From positions 498,501 to 562,500 of the forward strand of contig NZ_NSBU01000007.1 in the NCBI RefSeq assembly GCF_002285415.1: DNA of 64,000 bases, written 5' to 3'. Shown one piece after another: positions 37,278-46,554 of the stretch. The DNA is from Actibacterium pelagium. Its GTDB lineage: Bacteria; Pseudomonadota; Alphaproteobacteria; Rhodobacterales; Rhodobacteraceae. A program made the translations under genes and the position numbers. How positions within the stretch are numbered: the first letter of the stretch is position 1; each line of letters opens with the position of its first letter. The notes beneath the pieces were generated by a model. The model had not been told where the DNA came from, made no database searches, and worked only from the letters and a program-made list of their open reading frames with translations.

Positions 37278-37769
37278 ATGCGCGTCGGACTTTATCCCGG
37301 GACATTTGACCCTATTACCCTAGGTCATATCGACATCATTCGTCGGTCCGCTCAACTGGTGGATCGGCTTGTCATCGGCGTTGCGATCAACCGCGACAAG
37401 GGCCCGCTGTTCAGCTTGGAAGAGCGCGTCGCCATGGTTGAAGCTGAATGCGCGGCTCTTTCGGAAGAGACGGGCACAGAGATCGTCTCTCATCCGTTTG
37501 AAAACCTCTTGATCCACTGCGCACAAGACGTCGGAGCTTCGGTGATCTTCCGGGGCCTGCGGGCTGTGGCGGATTTTGAGTATGAATATCAAATGGTTGG
37601 CATGAACCGCGCCATGGATGATACGATCGAAACCGTCTTCCTTATGGCCGAGGCCCGGCATCAGGCAATTGCGTCAAAGCTGGTCAAAGAAATCGCGCGT
37701 TTGGGTGGCGACATTCATAAGTTCGTCACGCCAGAGGTAGAGAAAGCTTTGCGCAATCGCTTGCCTTAA
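37278..37769 (+). CDS. coaD: Phosphopantetheine adenylyltransferase
   Basis: 163 residues, with AAGGAG six bases upstream. Fourth step of coenzyme A biosynthesis: transfers AMP to 4'-phosphopantetheine. Nucleotidyltransferase opening GLYPGTFDPITLGHIDIIRR contains the TxGH-type ATP motif; RGLRAVADFEYEYQMVGMNRAM is the CoaD signature. The last four bases overlap the convergent glycosyltransferase gene. Confidence 0.95.
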   Translation: MRVGLYPGTFDPITLGHIDIIRRSAQLVDRLVIGVAINRDKGPLFSLEERVAMVEAECAALSEETGTEIVSHPFENLLIHCAQDVGASVIFRGLRAVADFEYEYQMVGMNRAMDDTIETVFLMAEARHQAIASKLVKEIARLGGDIHKFVTPEVEKALRNRLP

Positions 37770-38674
37770 GTGATCTTGGACAACGCGCTGGCGATTTCTG
37801 GATCTTGGATTAGCTTTTCCAGTTCGACATTCAGGCGCGGAAGATAGCGAAGAATGCTAGTATCTTCAAAGTTGTTGCGGTCGTTGCGGGCGAAATATTC
37901 GTCGTCGTGCCTCACCGTCGTGTCGCCTTTATAGCGGTCGCCAAGCCCTCTGGCCTTGCGACGTTCATACATATCTGGCGTTCTGACGGCATAGTGGTTC
38001 ACCTGAGCAATCTTGAAGAAACGACGTTTTGCCAAGGTTTTTTGAATGGGTGTCCCGCTGCGCCGCTTGCCAAGATAAAACTCTTCGGCAACAGGAGATC
38101 CATCGCCCCCGATAAAGGGGCCAATGCCCTCTAAAAATTCAAGAGAATTGAATGTCGGCCTGTGTACGTACAAGCTTTCAATATGGGGTCCGTAGCGGAA
38201 TAGAGTTTTAACCTGCGCGTTTACAAAAAACTGACGAGCGCTGGCCATACAGAAATCAGGGGCAATCTGGCGTCCAGGCCAGGTCTGGTGTCCGCTTGAC
38301 CCAAAAGTCCGCCAATTCAGTGCGACGCCGCCAGCATGATCAAATCGCTGTGTCAGGTCATCGAGCTTTCCGTCTCCGATATGAATGTTAAGAAATTCAT
38401 CCAAGTCTAGCCACATTACCCAATCGCCTTCGGAAAACATTCCGGCCTGCATCGCTGTTTGGGCGGCAGCCAACTGAGGAGCTTCGGTTGGCGAGTGTGT
38501 ATGGTGCTCGATTAAGCCTCGATCATTCAGAACCTTCAGAAGGTCATCTGACCCGTCTGTGTTGTCGTTTGTGAACAATATGATCCGGTCAAATCCAATC
38601 AACCGATGGAATACGGTCCACTCCAGCAAGAAAGGGCCTTCATTACGGGCACAGGAAAAGAGGATATTGGTCAT
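37766..38674 (-). CDS. Glycosyltransferase family 2-like protein
   Basis: 302 residues. Start MTNILFSCARNEGPFLLEWTVFHRLIGFDRIILFTNDNTDGSDDLL and the WVMWLDLDEFLN acidic metal motif are typical of the Glyco_tranf_2_4 (and GT92-like) group that adds sugars to polysaccharides or lipids. No membrane segment. Base use is slightly more AT-rich than the neighbours. Acceptor unknown. Confidence 0.82.
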   Translation of the reverse strand: MTNILFSCARNEGPFLLEWTVFHRLIGFDRIILFTNDNTDGSDDLLKVLNDRGLIEHHTHSPTEAPQLAAAQTAMQAGMFSEGDWVMWLDLDEFLNIHIGDGKLDDLTQRFDHAGGVALNWRTFGSSGHQTWPGRQIAPDFCMASARQFFVNAQVKTLFRYGPHIESLYVHRPTFNSLEFLEGIGPFIGGDGSPVAEEFYLGKRRSGTPIQKTLAKRRFFKIAQVNHYAVRTPDMYERRKARGLGDRYKGDTTVRHDDEYFARNDRNNFEDTSILRYLPRLNVELEKLIQDPEIASALSKIT

Positions 38675-38735
38675 TTAAGAATTGCCCGATTGCGTTTCCA
38701 AACAAATAGCCAATCAAACAACGCGATGAAAGCAT

Positions 38736-38879
38736 TCAGCGCCAGAAAGCGACCCATTCAAGGAATTCGTCGAACTTGATCGCTAGAAACAGTGCGTTTT
38801 CAAAGTCGTATCTAAGATAGTCCACCAGCAACGCGCCTAGGATAACGGCGGCCAGAAATACGGCTGTTGCATTGGTCAT
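38736..38879 (-). CDS. 47-residue single-span membrane protein
   Basis: MTNATAVFLAAVILGALLVDYLRYDFENALFLAIKFDEFLEWVAFWR: one hydrophobic segment (about 5-20) and an amphipathic tail ending in EWVAFWR. The longer reading to 38939 adds a proline/arginine-rich head with no ribosome site, so ATG 38879 is preferred. From memory, proteins of this pattern sit near glycolytic gap genes in other Roseobacters. Function unknown. Confidence 0.55.
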   Translation of the reverse strand: MTNATAVFLAAVILGALLVDYLRYDFENALFLAIKFDEFLEWVAFWR

Positions 38880-38957
38880 AGGGCGGTCCCGCGGTTTGTT
38901 GGTGCCTGCATATGAAGGGCGAGGGGACGGATAAGTCAACCAACCCCATAAACGAAA

Positions 38958-38983
38958 TTCACCGCCGAAGCGTCGGCGGTGAA
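38958..38983 (-). terminator. Terminator of gap
   Basis: Perfect 11-bp stem TTCACCGCCGA / TCGGCGGTGAA with loop AGCG, 28 bases past the gap stop. The minus-strand tail reads TTTCGTTTAT. Confidence 0.7.
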
Positions 38984-39010
38984 AGTAAATCCAGACTTAA
39001 AGCTGTCGTT

Positions 39011-40015
39011 TTAGTTCGATAGTTGACCCATACGGGCAGCTACGTCCGCCATGCGGACCGAGAAGCCCCATTCGTTGTCGTACCAAGCCAGTACACGAAC
39101 GGTACGGCCGCCGATGACCTTGGTTTGGTCAGGCGCGAAGATCGAGGATTCAGAGGTGTGGTTGAAGTCGATCGAAACTTTCGGGGCAGGGTCGTAGCCC
39201 AGAACGCCCTTCATCGCGCCAGCGGCCGCTTCGCGCATGACTTCGTTTACGTCTTCGACGGTGACGTCTTTCGATGCTTCAAAGGTCAGGTCCACGGCCG
39301 ATACGTTCGGTGTCGGGACGCGCAGGGCGGAACCGTCGAGCTTTCCGTCCATCTCTGGCAGAACCTCTTTCAGGGCCTTCGCGGCACCGGTTGACGTCGG
39401 GATCATCGACATCGCAGCAGCACGGGCGCGATACAGGTCGCCGTGACGGCGGTCCAGCGTCGGCTGGTCGCCTGTGTATGCGTGAATGGTGGTCATGATG
39501 CCGCGCTCGATACCGATCGCGTTGTTCAGAACCTTAGCAAGCGGTGCCAGACAGTTGGTTGTGCAGGAACCGTTCGATACCATCTTGTGAATCGGCAGCA
39601 AATCGTCGTTGTTTACACCCCAAACGATCGTCTTTTCGACGTTTTTGGCCGGGGCAGAGATCAGAACTTTCTTGGCGCCGCGCTCAAGGTGAATCTTGGC
39701 CTTCTCGCCGTCGTTGAACTTCCCGGTGCATTCCAGAACCACGTCGCAACCGGTCCAGTCCAGCTGGTTCGGGTCGTAGGTCGAGAACATTTCCATCGGG
39801 CCTTGGCCGACGTCCATGGTGTTGCCGTCGATAACGACGTCGTTGGCGAAACGGCCATGAACGCTGTCATAACGGATCAGGTGCGCGCTGGTTTCCAGCG
39901 GGCCGGTCGCGTTGACCTTAACCACCTTAACGTCATCACGCGCAGCCTCGGCAATGTGCGCCAGAGTACAGCGGCCGATCCGACCAAATCCGTTGATGCC
40001 TAGTGTAACTGCCAT
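39011..40015 (-). CDS. gap: Glyceraldehyde-3-phosphate dehydrogenase, NADP-adapted form
   Basis: 334 residues from ATG 40015 (GAGG six bases upstream). Nucleophile C151 in SNGSCTTNCLAPLAK and GINGFGRIGR Rossmann loop. After strand beta-2 the sequence reads VVKVNATGPLETSAHLIRYD: the aspartate that makes classical GAPDH specific for NAD (IND-) is replaced, as in the NADP-preferring gluconeogenic GapB of Bacillus (VNAS-). This suggests NADP or dual cofactor use. Preceded by three LacI-type operator sites. Confidence 0.94.
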   Translation of the reverse strand: MAVTLGINGFGRIGRCTLAHIAEAARDDVKVVKVNATGPLETSAHLIRYDSVHGRFANDVVIDGNTMDVGQGPMEMFSTYDPNQLDWTGCDVVLECTGKFNDGEKAKIHLERGAKKVLISAPAKNVEKTIVWGVNNDDLLPIHKMVSNGSCTTNCLAPLAKVLNNAIGIERGIMTTIHAYTGDQPTLDRRHGDLYRARAAAMSMIPTSTGAAKALKEVLPEMDGKLDGSALRVPTPNVSAVDLTFEASKDVTVEDVNEVMREAAAGAMKGVLGYDPAPKVSIDFNHTSESSIFAPDQTKVIGGRTVRVLAWYDNEWGFSVRMADVAARMGQLSN

Positions 40016-40114
40016 TTCACGCCTCATCTTCTGTTAAGGTGCCCGATTTTGCTGCGCTTTCTATAGACATCGAGACGCTTTGGGGAAAGGTGAAAACCTG
40101 TGTTTTACCAGTAT

Positions 40115-40179
40115 GTTAGCGCAAACTAATGCGCCGCTGAAAGGGGTTGCGCTAACAATCCTGATGGGTCAGCGCTAAC
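40115..40179. promoter_or_regulatory. Three LacI-type operator sites upstream of gap
   Basis: Against the palindrome GTTAGCGCTAAC: GTTAGCGCAAAC at 40115-40126 (11/12), GGTTGCGCTAAC at 40145-40156 (10/12) and GTCAGCGCTAAC at 40168-40179 (11/12). They lie 100-165 bases upstream of the gap start. The same palindrome occurs perfectly before edd and in degenerate form before tkt. Confidence 0.7.
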
Positions 40180-40224
40180 GGTATGCGATTGTGCGCCAAT
40201 GGATGTGGGTGAGTCGTAACCATG

Positions 40225-40258
40225 AAAAAAGGGGCATGGTTTTCGCCATGCCCCTTTT
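40225..40258 (-). terminator. Terminator of tkt
   Basis: 13-bp stem AAAAGGGGCATGG / CCATGCCCCTTTT with a six-base loop, 22 bases past the tkt stop; the minus strand then reads TTTTTT. It insulates tkt from the gap promoter region. Confidence 0.9.
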
Positions 40259-40279
40259 CGAAATTGGATATTGTGAAGC

Positions 40280-42295
40280 TTACAGAAGCTCTTTTGCCTT
40301 CTGGGCCACGTTTTCTGCCGTGATGCCAAAGTGTTCAAACAGGACACCAGCCGGGGCAGAGGCGCCGAAGCTTTCCATGCCCACGAATGCCGCTTTGTTG
40401 TACTTGCCACGCTCGCCACACAGCCAACGATCCCAACCCTGACGGGCGGCAGCTTCGACGGCGACGCGAACGGGGCCACCGGGCAATACGCGCTTGCGAT
40501 AGGCTTCGTCCTGCTGCTCGAACAGTTCCCAGCACGGCATCGAAACGACGCGGGTGCCAATCCCTTCAGCCTGAAGGATGTCACGCGCTGCCATGGCAAC
40601 CGAAACTTCGGAACCCGTGGCCATAAGGATGACCTCGCGCTTGCCCTCGGCATCCGCCAGAACATAGGCACCCTGAGCGGTCAGGTTCTTGTTCTTGTGT
40701 TCGGTCCGAACGGTGGGCAGGCCCTGACGGGTCAGAACCAGTGTCGACGGGGTGTCTTGCGCAGTCAGGGCAATTTCCCAAGCTTCCGCAGTCTCAACAG
40801 TATCTGCGGGACGGAACACGTTCATGTTCGGCGTTGCGCGCAGCATTGCAACATGTTCGATCGGCTGGTGCGTCGGGCCGTCTTCGCCAACACCGATGGA
40901 GTCGTGGGTCATGACATAGGTGGTCGGAACACCCATCAGCGCCGAAAGACGCATCGCACCACGGGCATAGTCGGTGAAGCACAGGAAGGTGCCGCCGTAA
41001 GAACGCAGACCACCGTGTAGCGCCAGACCGTTCATGGCCGCTGCCATGCCGTGTTCACGGATGCCGTAGTAGACATAGCGACCTTTGCGGTTCGACGGAT
41101 CAAACATCTCCATGTCGCCCGACTTGGTGTTGTTCGAGCCGGTCAGGTCGGCAGAGCCGCCAACGGTTTCGGTCATGATCGGGTTGACCGCGTCCAGAAC
41201 CTTTTGGCTTGCCGCACGGGTCGCAACTTTGGGCTGCTCTTCCGAAATCTGTTTCTTCAGCGCTTTGATTGTTGCCGTCAGTTTTTTCGGCGCTTCGCCT
41301 GCAAAGACACGGTTGAACTCTTTCTGGCGGCCCTGCGACAGGGTGGCAAAACGGGCTTCCCATTCCGCGCGCGCTTCAGCGCCGCGACCACCCATGGCTT
41401 CCCATTGGGCTTTGACGTCTGCAGGAACGGTAAAGGGCTCTTGCGGCCAGCCGTACGCTTCTTTGGCGTTCTTGATCAGTTCAGGATCGGTCAGGGCGCC
41501 GTGGCCCTTTGAGGTGTCCTGAGCCGACGAACCCAGAGCGATGTGCGTTTTGCACGCGATCATCGAGGGCTTTTTGGTTTTCTTGGCAGCTTCGATGGCG
41601 GCGTCGATGGCTTCGGGATCGTGGCCGTCAACCTCTTGAACGTGCCAGCCCGATGCTTTGAAACGCATCACTTGGTTGGTTTTGTCCGAAAGCTCGACCG
41701 TGCCGTCGATGGTGATGTTGTTGTTGTCCCAGAAGACGATCAACTTGCTCAGCTCTTGTTTGCCAGCCAGACCGATGGCTTCCTGGCTGATGCCTTCCAT
41801 CAGGCAGCCGTCGCCTGCGATGACATAGGTGTAGTGGTCTACAACCTTCTTGCCGAAACGTGCGCGCAGGATTTCTTCGGCCATCGCGAAACCGACTGCG
41901 TTCGAAATACCCTGGCCAAGCGGGCCGGTGGTGGTTTCGACGCCTGGGACGTGACCGTATTCTGGGTGACCCGCAGTGATCGCACCCATCTGGCGGAAGT
42001 TCTTGATCTGATCCAGTGTCATTGCTTCGTAACCGGTGAGGTACAGAAGCGAATAGATCAGCATCGAACCGTGGCCCGCCGACAGGATGAACCGATCGCG
42101 GTCCGGCCAGTTCGGGTTCTTGGGGTCAAAGCTCAGGTGCTTTTCGAACAGAACGGTTGCCACATCGGCCATGCCCATGGGCATGCCAGAGTGGCCCGAA
42201 TTCGCGGCGGCTACCGCATCAAGGGTCAGGGCGCGGATTGCACCGGCTTTCATCCAATGCTCGGGGTTTGCTTCGCGAAGGGCTGAGATATCCAC
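40280..42295 (-). CDS. tkt: Transketolase
   Basis: 671 residues from GTG 42295, preceded by AAAGGA; an in-frame TTG at 42325 would add ten residues not typical of the family and run into the operator. Thiamine-diphosphate enzyme of the pentose phosphate and Calvin cycles. ThDP motif [21 protein letters not shown] and the [20 protein letters not shown] region are clear. It precedes gap in the same orientation but is separated from it by a strong terminator and gap's own operators. Confidence 0.95.
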   Translation of the reverse strand: MDISALREANPEHWMKAGAIRALTLDAVAAANSGHSGMPMGMADVATVLFEKHLSFDPKNPNWPDRDRFILSAGHGSMLIYSLLYLTGYEAMTLDQIKNFRQMGAITAGHPEYGHVPGVETTTGPLGQGISNAVGFAMAEEILRARFGKKVVDHYTYVIAGDGCLMEGISQEAIGLAGKQELSKLIVFWDNNNITIDGTVELSDKTNQVMRFKASGWHVQEVDGHDPEAIDAAIEAAKKTKKPSMIACKTHIALGSSAQDTSKGHGALTDPELIKNAKEAYGWPQEPFTVPADVKAQWEAMGGRGAEARAEWEARFATLSQGRQKEFNRVFAGEAPKKLTATIKALKKQISEEQPKVATRAASQKVLDAVNPIMTETVGGSADLTGSNNTKSGDMEMFDPSNRKGRYVYYGIREHGMAAAMNGLALHGGLRSYGGTFLCFTDYARGAMRLSALMGVPTTYVMTHDSIGVGEDGPTHQPIEHVAMLRATPNMNVFRPADTVETAEAWEIALTAQDTPSTLVLTRQGLPTVRTEHKNKNLTAQGAYVLADAEGKREVILMATGSEVSVAMAARDILQAEGIGTRVVSMPCWELFEQQDEAYRKRVLPGGPVRVAVEAAARQGWDRWLCGERGKYNKAAFVGMESFGASAPAGVLFEHFGITAENVAQKAKELL

Positions 42296-42326
42296 CAGGG
42301 CCGTCCTTTTCTGTGTTTGGGCCAAT

Positions 42327-42338
42327 GTTAGCGTTAAA
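42327..42338. promoter_or_regulatory. LacI-type operator upstream of tkt
   Basis: GTTAGCGTTAAA matches GTTAGCGCTAAC at 10 of 12 positions, 31 bases before the tkt start. A weaker, AT-rich palindrome-like element follows (TAACGGTTAA, 42341-42350). Confidence 0.5.
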
Positions 42339-42523
42339 AATAACGGTTAATTGCGGGTGATAGCAGCACTGGCGGCAAGATCAAGCAAGTCTATGCCGAT
42401 ATTGGCAATCTTTGAGCGGTTAGAGGCGCTTTCGCTACTTGTTTGGTGGTGATGGCTTGAAACAAGGTTGACGGCTTTCTTTGGCATGTGCGAAGATTTT
42501 GTCCAAATCGAGGGGTCACCGGA

Positions 42524-42973
42524 ATGAGTGATATCAATATCTTAGAGGGACGTCTTCAAGCGGCGCTTGAACGCATTGGACGCGCGATCGAAAATAGTGG
42601 CGGCCCGTCTCAACCCGCGCCCGCTGTTGACGACGCTGCTGTGGCAGCACTTCAGGCGCAGGTACAGGAATTGCAATCCGCACTGGCCGAGGCCGCAACG
42701 GCGCATGAGGCAGAGACTGCCGCGCTGAATGAGAAGCTTGCTGCGGCAGAGGACAATGCCCAGAATTTGCAAGGTGTGGTTGCCGCATTACGGGGGCGGA
42801 TCAAAGGTTTGCGTAACGCAAATGCAAGCAAGATCGGTGATCCTGAACTGGTGAATGGCGCTCTTGAGGCAGAGTTGGCCGCCTCTGACGCGCAGCGTCA
42901 GGCGGATCGCGAAGAACTGAACTCTATTCTGGCCGAGCTGGAACCACTGATGGGGGAAGCCGAGAATGCCTGA
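42524..42973 (+). CDS. Coiled-coil protein upstream of zapA
   Basis: 149 residues from ATG 42524, behind GAGGGG; no signal peptide or membrane segment. Residues about 45-125 are a heptad-like coiled coil rich in A, L, E and Q (VAALQAQVQELQSALAEAATAHEAETAALNEKLA). The gene overlaps the zapA start by eight bases, so its product probably works with ZapA at the Z-ring, possibly as a functional analogue of ZapB. That role is inference from context only. Confidence 0.75.
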   Translation: MSDINILEGRLQAALERIGRAIENSGGPSQPAPAVDDAAVAALQAQVQELQSALAEAATAHEAETAALNEKLAAAEDNAQNLQGVVAALRGRIKGLRNANASKIGDPELVNGALEAELAASDAQRQADREELNSILAELEPLMGEAENA

Positions 42974-43331
42974 TCTAGACCTTAAAATCGGTAACCGCTC
43001 TTACCAGATCAACTGTCAGCCCGGAGAAGAGCCTGCTTTGCAGACAGCGGCATCGCTGATGGATGAAGAGGTCACAAAGCTCGTCGCGCAGGGAGGGCGA
43101 ATGCCCGAGGCGCGTTTGTTGCTTTTGGCCGGGTTGATCCTAGCGGATCGGCTGGCAGAAGCGGGGCAGGTGATGGCGCAAGCGGAAGAGGCCTTGGTCA
43201 AGGCGCAATCGGCAGAGCCTGTGCGTGTTGAAGTGCCCGTAATTCCGGCGGGTCTTGCCGATTCAATGGCAGAGCTGGCAGCCCGTGCAGAGGCGCTTGC
43301 GGCACAGGCCGAAGAAAAAGCGGCACAGTAA
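42966..43331 (+). CDS. zapA: Cell division protein ZapA
   Basis: 121 residues. N-terminal ZapA fold (LDLKIGNRSYQINCQPGEEPALQTAASLMDEEV) and helical C-terminus, with a longer alanine/glutamate-rich tail than E. coli ZapA. It stabilises FtsZ filaments at mid-cell. The start lies within the upstream coiled-coil gene. Confidence 0.88.
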   Translation: MPDLDLKIGNRSYQINCQPGEEPALQTAASLMDEEVTKLVAQGGRMPEARLLLLAGLILADRLAEAGQVMAQAEEALVKAQSAEPVRVEVPVIPAGLADSMAELAARAEALAAQAEEKAAQ

Positions 43332-43344
43332 CCTGCGCCGCTTT
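43317..43344. terminator. Bidirectional terminator at the end of zapA
   Basis: AAAGCGGC / GCCGCTTT stem (8 bp) around the zapA stop codon. On the minus strand the stem is followed by TTTTTCTTC, serving the bolA-grxD direction; on plus by CAACTTTAAAT. Confidence 0.55.
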
Positions 43345-43367
43345 CAACTTTAAATCGTTTGTTCGCC

Positions 43368-43730
43368 TTAGGCGTTGGCTTCGCGGATCTTGTCTGCGGC
43401 CTCTTTGTTGTAGGCAACGCCATTGTCGTCGAACAGTTTGTCCAGTTCGCCCGACAAGGTCATTTCGGTGACGATATCGCAGCCGCCGATGAATTCACCT
43501 TTAACGTATAGCTGAGGGATCGTCGGCCAGTCGCTGAAGTCTTTGATGCCCTGACGAATTTCTTCATCGGCCAGAACGTTTACGTCAGCAAAGTCGACGC
43601 CCATGAAGTTCAACACACCTGCCACGCGCTGCGAGAAGCCGCACTGAGGCATGGTTTTGGTGCCTTTCATGTAGAGCACCACATCATTGGTGTCGTTCAT
43701 TTCTTTGATTTGGGTCGCTGTGTCAGTCAT
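43368..43730 (-). CDS. grxD: Monothiol glutaredoxin (CGFS type)
   Basis: 120 residues with the active-site motif QCGFSQR and [27 protein letters not shown] glutaredoxins carry and deliver [2Fe-2S] clusters together with BolA proteins rather than reduce disulfides. The bolA gene lies directly upstream in the same direction, matching this partnership. GGAGA ribosome site. Confidence 0.95.
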   Translation of the reverse strand: MTDTATQIKEMNDTNDVVLYMKGTKTMPQCGFSQRVAGVLNFMGVDFADVNVLADEEIRQGIKDFSDWPTIPQLYVKGEFIGGCDIVTEMTLSGELDKLFDDNGVAYNKEAADKIREANA

Positions 43731-43789
43731 AGCGGTCTCCGAAAAATGGGTCTGTCGGGAAAGCCTTCCCGAAAACTGGTGCGAATGTG

Positions 43790-44032
43790 TTATTCCGGCA
43801 CCTTGGTGGTCAAGGCCAGAGCATGCAGGTTTCCGTTGCTGCCAGCCATTTCGTCTTTCAGTGCGGCGTAGACGGCGCGTTGCTGTTGAACGCGGTTCTG
43901 GCCACGGAAGCTTTCGTCGATCACCTCGGCCGCCCAGTGATTGCCGTCTCCGGCAAGGTCGGTGATGTTGATCGTTGCTTCCGGGAATTTTGCCCGGATC
44001 GCGGCTTCGATTTCATGGGCCTGCATAGGCAT
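43790..44032 (-). CDS. BolA family protein
   Basis: 80 residues, with AAGGAAA upstream. BolA fold ([55 protein letters not shown]) with the conserved histidine in GNHWAAEV that helps bind the iron-sulfur cluster shared with CGFS glutaredoxin. Part of a purL-bolA-grxD run typical of alphaproteobacteria. Confidence 0.93.
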   Translation of the reverse strand: MPMQAHEIEAAIRAKFPEATINITDLAGDGNHWAAEVIDESFRGQNRVQQQRAVYAALKDEMAGSNGNLHALALTTKVPE

Positions 44033-44094
44033 CGGCGTTTCCTTCTTACGTCTTCAAAAGGAAATGTAGGGTGCGCCCGGGGTGGGCGCAACCA

Positions 44095-46254
44095 TCATGC
44101 GATTGCGTTGGCAAAAGCGCCGCGGAAAGTCGCAGCCAAATCGGCCAGAGGAGCCTCTTGATCGCCAAGCTTGATGGTGTCCCCACCAAAGCTGCCAACA
44201 ACTTCGACCGTGACGCCGGCATCGGCGGCGGCGGCTGCCAAAGCTTCGGCCGCGTCTGCCGAGCAAGCCACCAGATAGCGAGCCTGATCTTCCCCAAAGA
44301 GGGTCGCAGTGTCGCCGCTGTCGAGGGCTACGCCTACACCAGCGGCTTCAGACATCTCGAAGGCAGCCAAAGCAAGCCCACCATCCGCAAGGTCGGTCGC
44401 GGCAGAGATCAGCTTGCCGTTGGCACGCAGGAACTCACCGTTTTTCTTCTCGGCGTTCAGATCAACGTGGGGCGCGTCACCGTCTTCACGGCCAAAGGCT
44501 TCGGCCAGCAGGGCGGATTGACCAAGGTGGCCATTTGTCTTGCCGATGACCAATGCGACGTCGCCTTCCGAGGCCAGACCGGCAATCAGATCGTCGGTGT
44601 GTTTGATCAGACCAACAGCACCGATGGTCGGTGTCGGCAGAATGCCTTGTCCGTCTGTCTCATTATAAAGTGACACGTTGCCCGACACGATCGGCATATC
44701 CAGCGCGGCGACCGCTTCACCGATGCCTTTGATGGCGCCGACGAACTGGCCCATGATCTCGGGCTTTTCAGGGTTGCCGAAGTTCAGGTTGTCGGTGGTT
44801 GCCAAGGGCAGGGCGCCGACAGCTGTTAGGTTGCGGTATGCTTCGGCCACGGCTTGCTTGCCGCCCTCGGTCGGGTTGGCTTTGACATAGCGCGGGGTCA
44901 CGTCGCTGGTGAAGGCGATCGCCTTGTCGGTGCCGTGCACGCGGACGATGCCAGCACCCAAACCGGGCTTGCGGATCGTGTCGGCCATAACCTGGCTGTC
45001 ATACTGTTCATAAACCCACTGCTTGCCCGCGTAGTTGGGCGACGAGATGAGGGCGCGCAGCCCCTCGATCGGGTCGATGCTGGGCACGTCGGCAAGCGGA
45101 GCTGCCTCCGGGGTCGGGACCCACGGGCGGTCGTATTCAGGCGCGGTGCCGGACAGAGCCTTCAACGGCAGGTCGGCCATCACGGTGCCGTTGTGTTTGA
45201 TCAGGAAGCGGTCCTCGTCGATCGTGTGACCCACGATGGCAAAATCCAGATCCCATTTTTCGAACACGGCGCGGGCTTCAGCCTCTTTCTCGGGCTTCAG
45301 GACCATCAGCATGCGTTCCTGGGATTCCGACAGCATCATCTCATAGGCTGTCATGTTCTCTTCCCGCTGCGGGACGCATTCCAAATCCAGTTGAACACCA
45401 AGGTTGCCCTTGTCACCCATTTCAACGGCAGAGCAGGTCAGGCCCGCTGCGCCCATGTCCTGGATCGAAATCACAGCGCCGGTTTCCATCAGCTCCAGCG
45501 TAGCTTCCATCAGGCGCTTTTCGGTGAAAGGGTCGCCAACCTGAACGGTGGGTCGCTTTTCTTCGATGGTGTCGTCGAACTCGGCCGAGGCCATGGTCGC
45601 GCCACCAACGCCGTCACGGCCGGTTTTTGCGCCAAGGTAGACGACTGGCATGTTCACGCCGGACGCCGCCGAATAGAAAATCTTGTCTGCGTCCGCCAGA
45701 CCTGCAGCGAATGCGTTCACTAGGCAGTTGCCGTTATAGGCAGAGTGGAACCGTACTTCGCCGCCAACAGTCGGAACGCCGAAACAGTTGCCATAACCGC
45801 CGATGCCTTCGACCACACCATTAACCAGCGATTTGGTTTTGGGGTGGGTGGTCTCGCCAAACGACAGAGAGTTCATTGCCGCAATCGGACGCGCGCCCAT
45901 GGTGAACACGTCGCGCAGGATGCCGCCAACACCCGTGGCCGCCCCTTGGTAGGGTTCGATGTACGACGGGTGGTTGTGGCTTTCCATTTTGAAGACCACG
46001 GCCTGACCGTCGCCGATATCTACGATACCCGCGTTTTCGCCCGGGCCACAGATTACCTGCGGGCCATCGGTCGGCAGGGTGCGCAGCCACTTCTTCGAAG
46101 ACTTGTACGAGCAATGCTCATTCCACATAGCTGAGAAGATACCGAGTTCGGTAAACGTGGGTTCGCGATTTAGCAGTCGCAGAATTTCGGCATATTCCTC
46201 GGGCTTCAGACCGTGGGATTCAATCAGCTCTTCGGTGATGGCTGGCTCTTGCAT
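44095..46254 (-). CDS. purL: Phosphoribosylformylglycinamidine synthase subunit PurL (small form)
   Basis: 719 residues, the length of the PurL that works with separate PurS and PurQ. Fourth step of purine biosynthesis: ATP-dependent FGAM formation. Motifs: [42 protein letters not shown] and the two AIRS-like halves. ATG 46254 is preferred because AGAGGA lies nine bases upstream; ATG 46260 has a spacing of three. purS and purQ are not adjacent here. Confidence 0.95.
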   Translation of the reverse strand: MQEPAITEELIESHGLKPEEYAEILRLLNREPTFTELGIFSAMWNEHCSYKSSKKWLRTLPTDGPQVICGPGENAGIVDIGDGQAVVFKMESHNHPSYIEPYQGAATGVGGILRDVFTMGARPIAAMNSLSFGETTHPKTKSLVNGVVEGIGGYGNCFGVPTVGGEVRFHSAYNGNCLVNAFAAGLADADKIFYSAASGVNMPVVYLGAKTGRDGVGGATMASAEFDDTIEEKRPTVQVGDPFTEKRLMEATLELMETGAVISIQDMGAAGLTCSAVEMGDKGNLGVQLDLECVPQREENMTAYEMMLSESQERMLMVLKPEKEAEARAVFEKWDLDFAIVGHTIDEDRFLIKHNGTVMADLPLKALSGTAPEYDRPWVPTPEAAPLADVPSIDPIEGLRALISSPNYAGKQWVYEQYDSQVMADTIRKPGLGAGIVRVHGTDKAIAFTSDVTPRYVKANPTEGGKQAVAEAYRNLTAVGALPLATTDNLNFGNPEKPEIMGQFVGAIKGIGEAVAALDMPIVSGNVSLYNETDGQGILPTPTIGAVGLIKHTDDLIAGLASEGDVALVIGKTNGHLGQSALLAEAFGREDGDAPHVDLNAEKKNGEFLRANGKLISAATDLADGGLALAAFEMSEAAGVGVALDSGDTATLFGEDQARYLVACSADAAEALAAAAADAGVTVEVVGSFGGDTIKLGDQEAPLADLAATFRGAFANAIA

Positions 46255-46446
46255 GCGCATGGATCCTCTTGCGTGATTGCGCGTGGGTTTAGTGCAAGCA
46301 AGCGCCGGGGGGAAGTCCCAGATGGCGAAAACAGCAGGAAAAACGTTGAAATCTGACAATCAATATATTGCCGTTTCTTGGGGCAAGGATGGGTTGTCGA
46401 TGCCTATATCTTGGTCGGCTTTGAATTTGACGGCTGACAGAGGGCC

Positions 46447-46474
46447 AAAAAAAAGGCCGAGACAAAGCTCGGCC
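46447..46474 (-). terminator. Strong Rho-independent terminator of the sRNA
   Basis: On the minus strand GGCCGAG-CTTTGT-CTCGGCC is followed by eight T residues. This is among the strongest terminators in the window, yet the nearest protein gene upstream ends 170 bases away. Confidence 0.9.
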
Positions 46475-46519
46475 AAAGTCCAACAGGGAGGTAAAGAAGC
46501 AGCCTAGCTGCCGTCTTCA
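46447..46519 (-). ncRNA. Candidate small RNA with anti-Shine-Dalgarno loop
   Basis: About 73 nt. A promoter (TTGATC-17-TATTTC) predicts a start near 46519. It reads through hairpin GCAGC-TAG-GCTGC (46499-46511), a single-stranded stretch containing ACCTCCC (complement of Shine-Dalgarno sites) and a terminator with U8 at 46447-46474. No open reading frame with a ribosome site lies inside. The LysR stop is 125 bases upstream of the proposed 5' end, so this is unlikely to be only its 3' tail. Confidence 0.6.
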
Positions 46520-46525
46520 AGAACC

Positions 46526-46554
46526 GAAATATGAGGCAAATCTTTTTCGATCAA
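46526..46554 (-). promoter_or_regulatory. Predicted promoter of the sRNA
   Basis: On the minus strand TTGATC (46549-46554) and TATTTC (46526-46531), spacing 17. Confidence 0.5.

Noticed and set aside
42330-42350. CtrA-type TTAA-N7-TTAA site before tkt
   Set aside because: Spacing does not fit N7; the sequence is better explained as a degenerate LacI-type operator.
46277-46507. 76-codon plus-strand frame between purL and LysR
   Set aside because: No ribosome site or recognisable domain, and it overlaps the sRNA terminator; probably noise.
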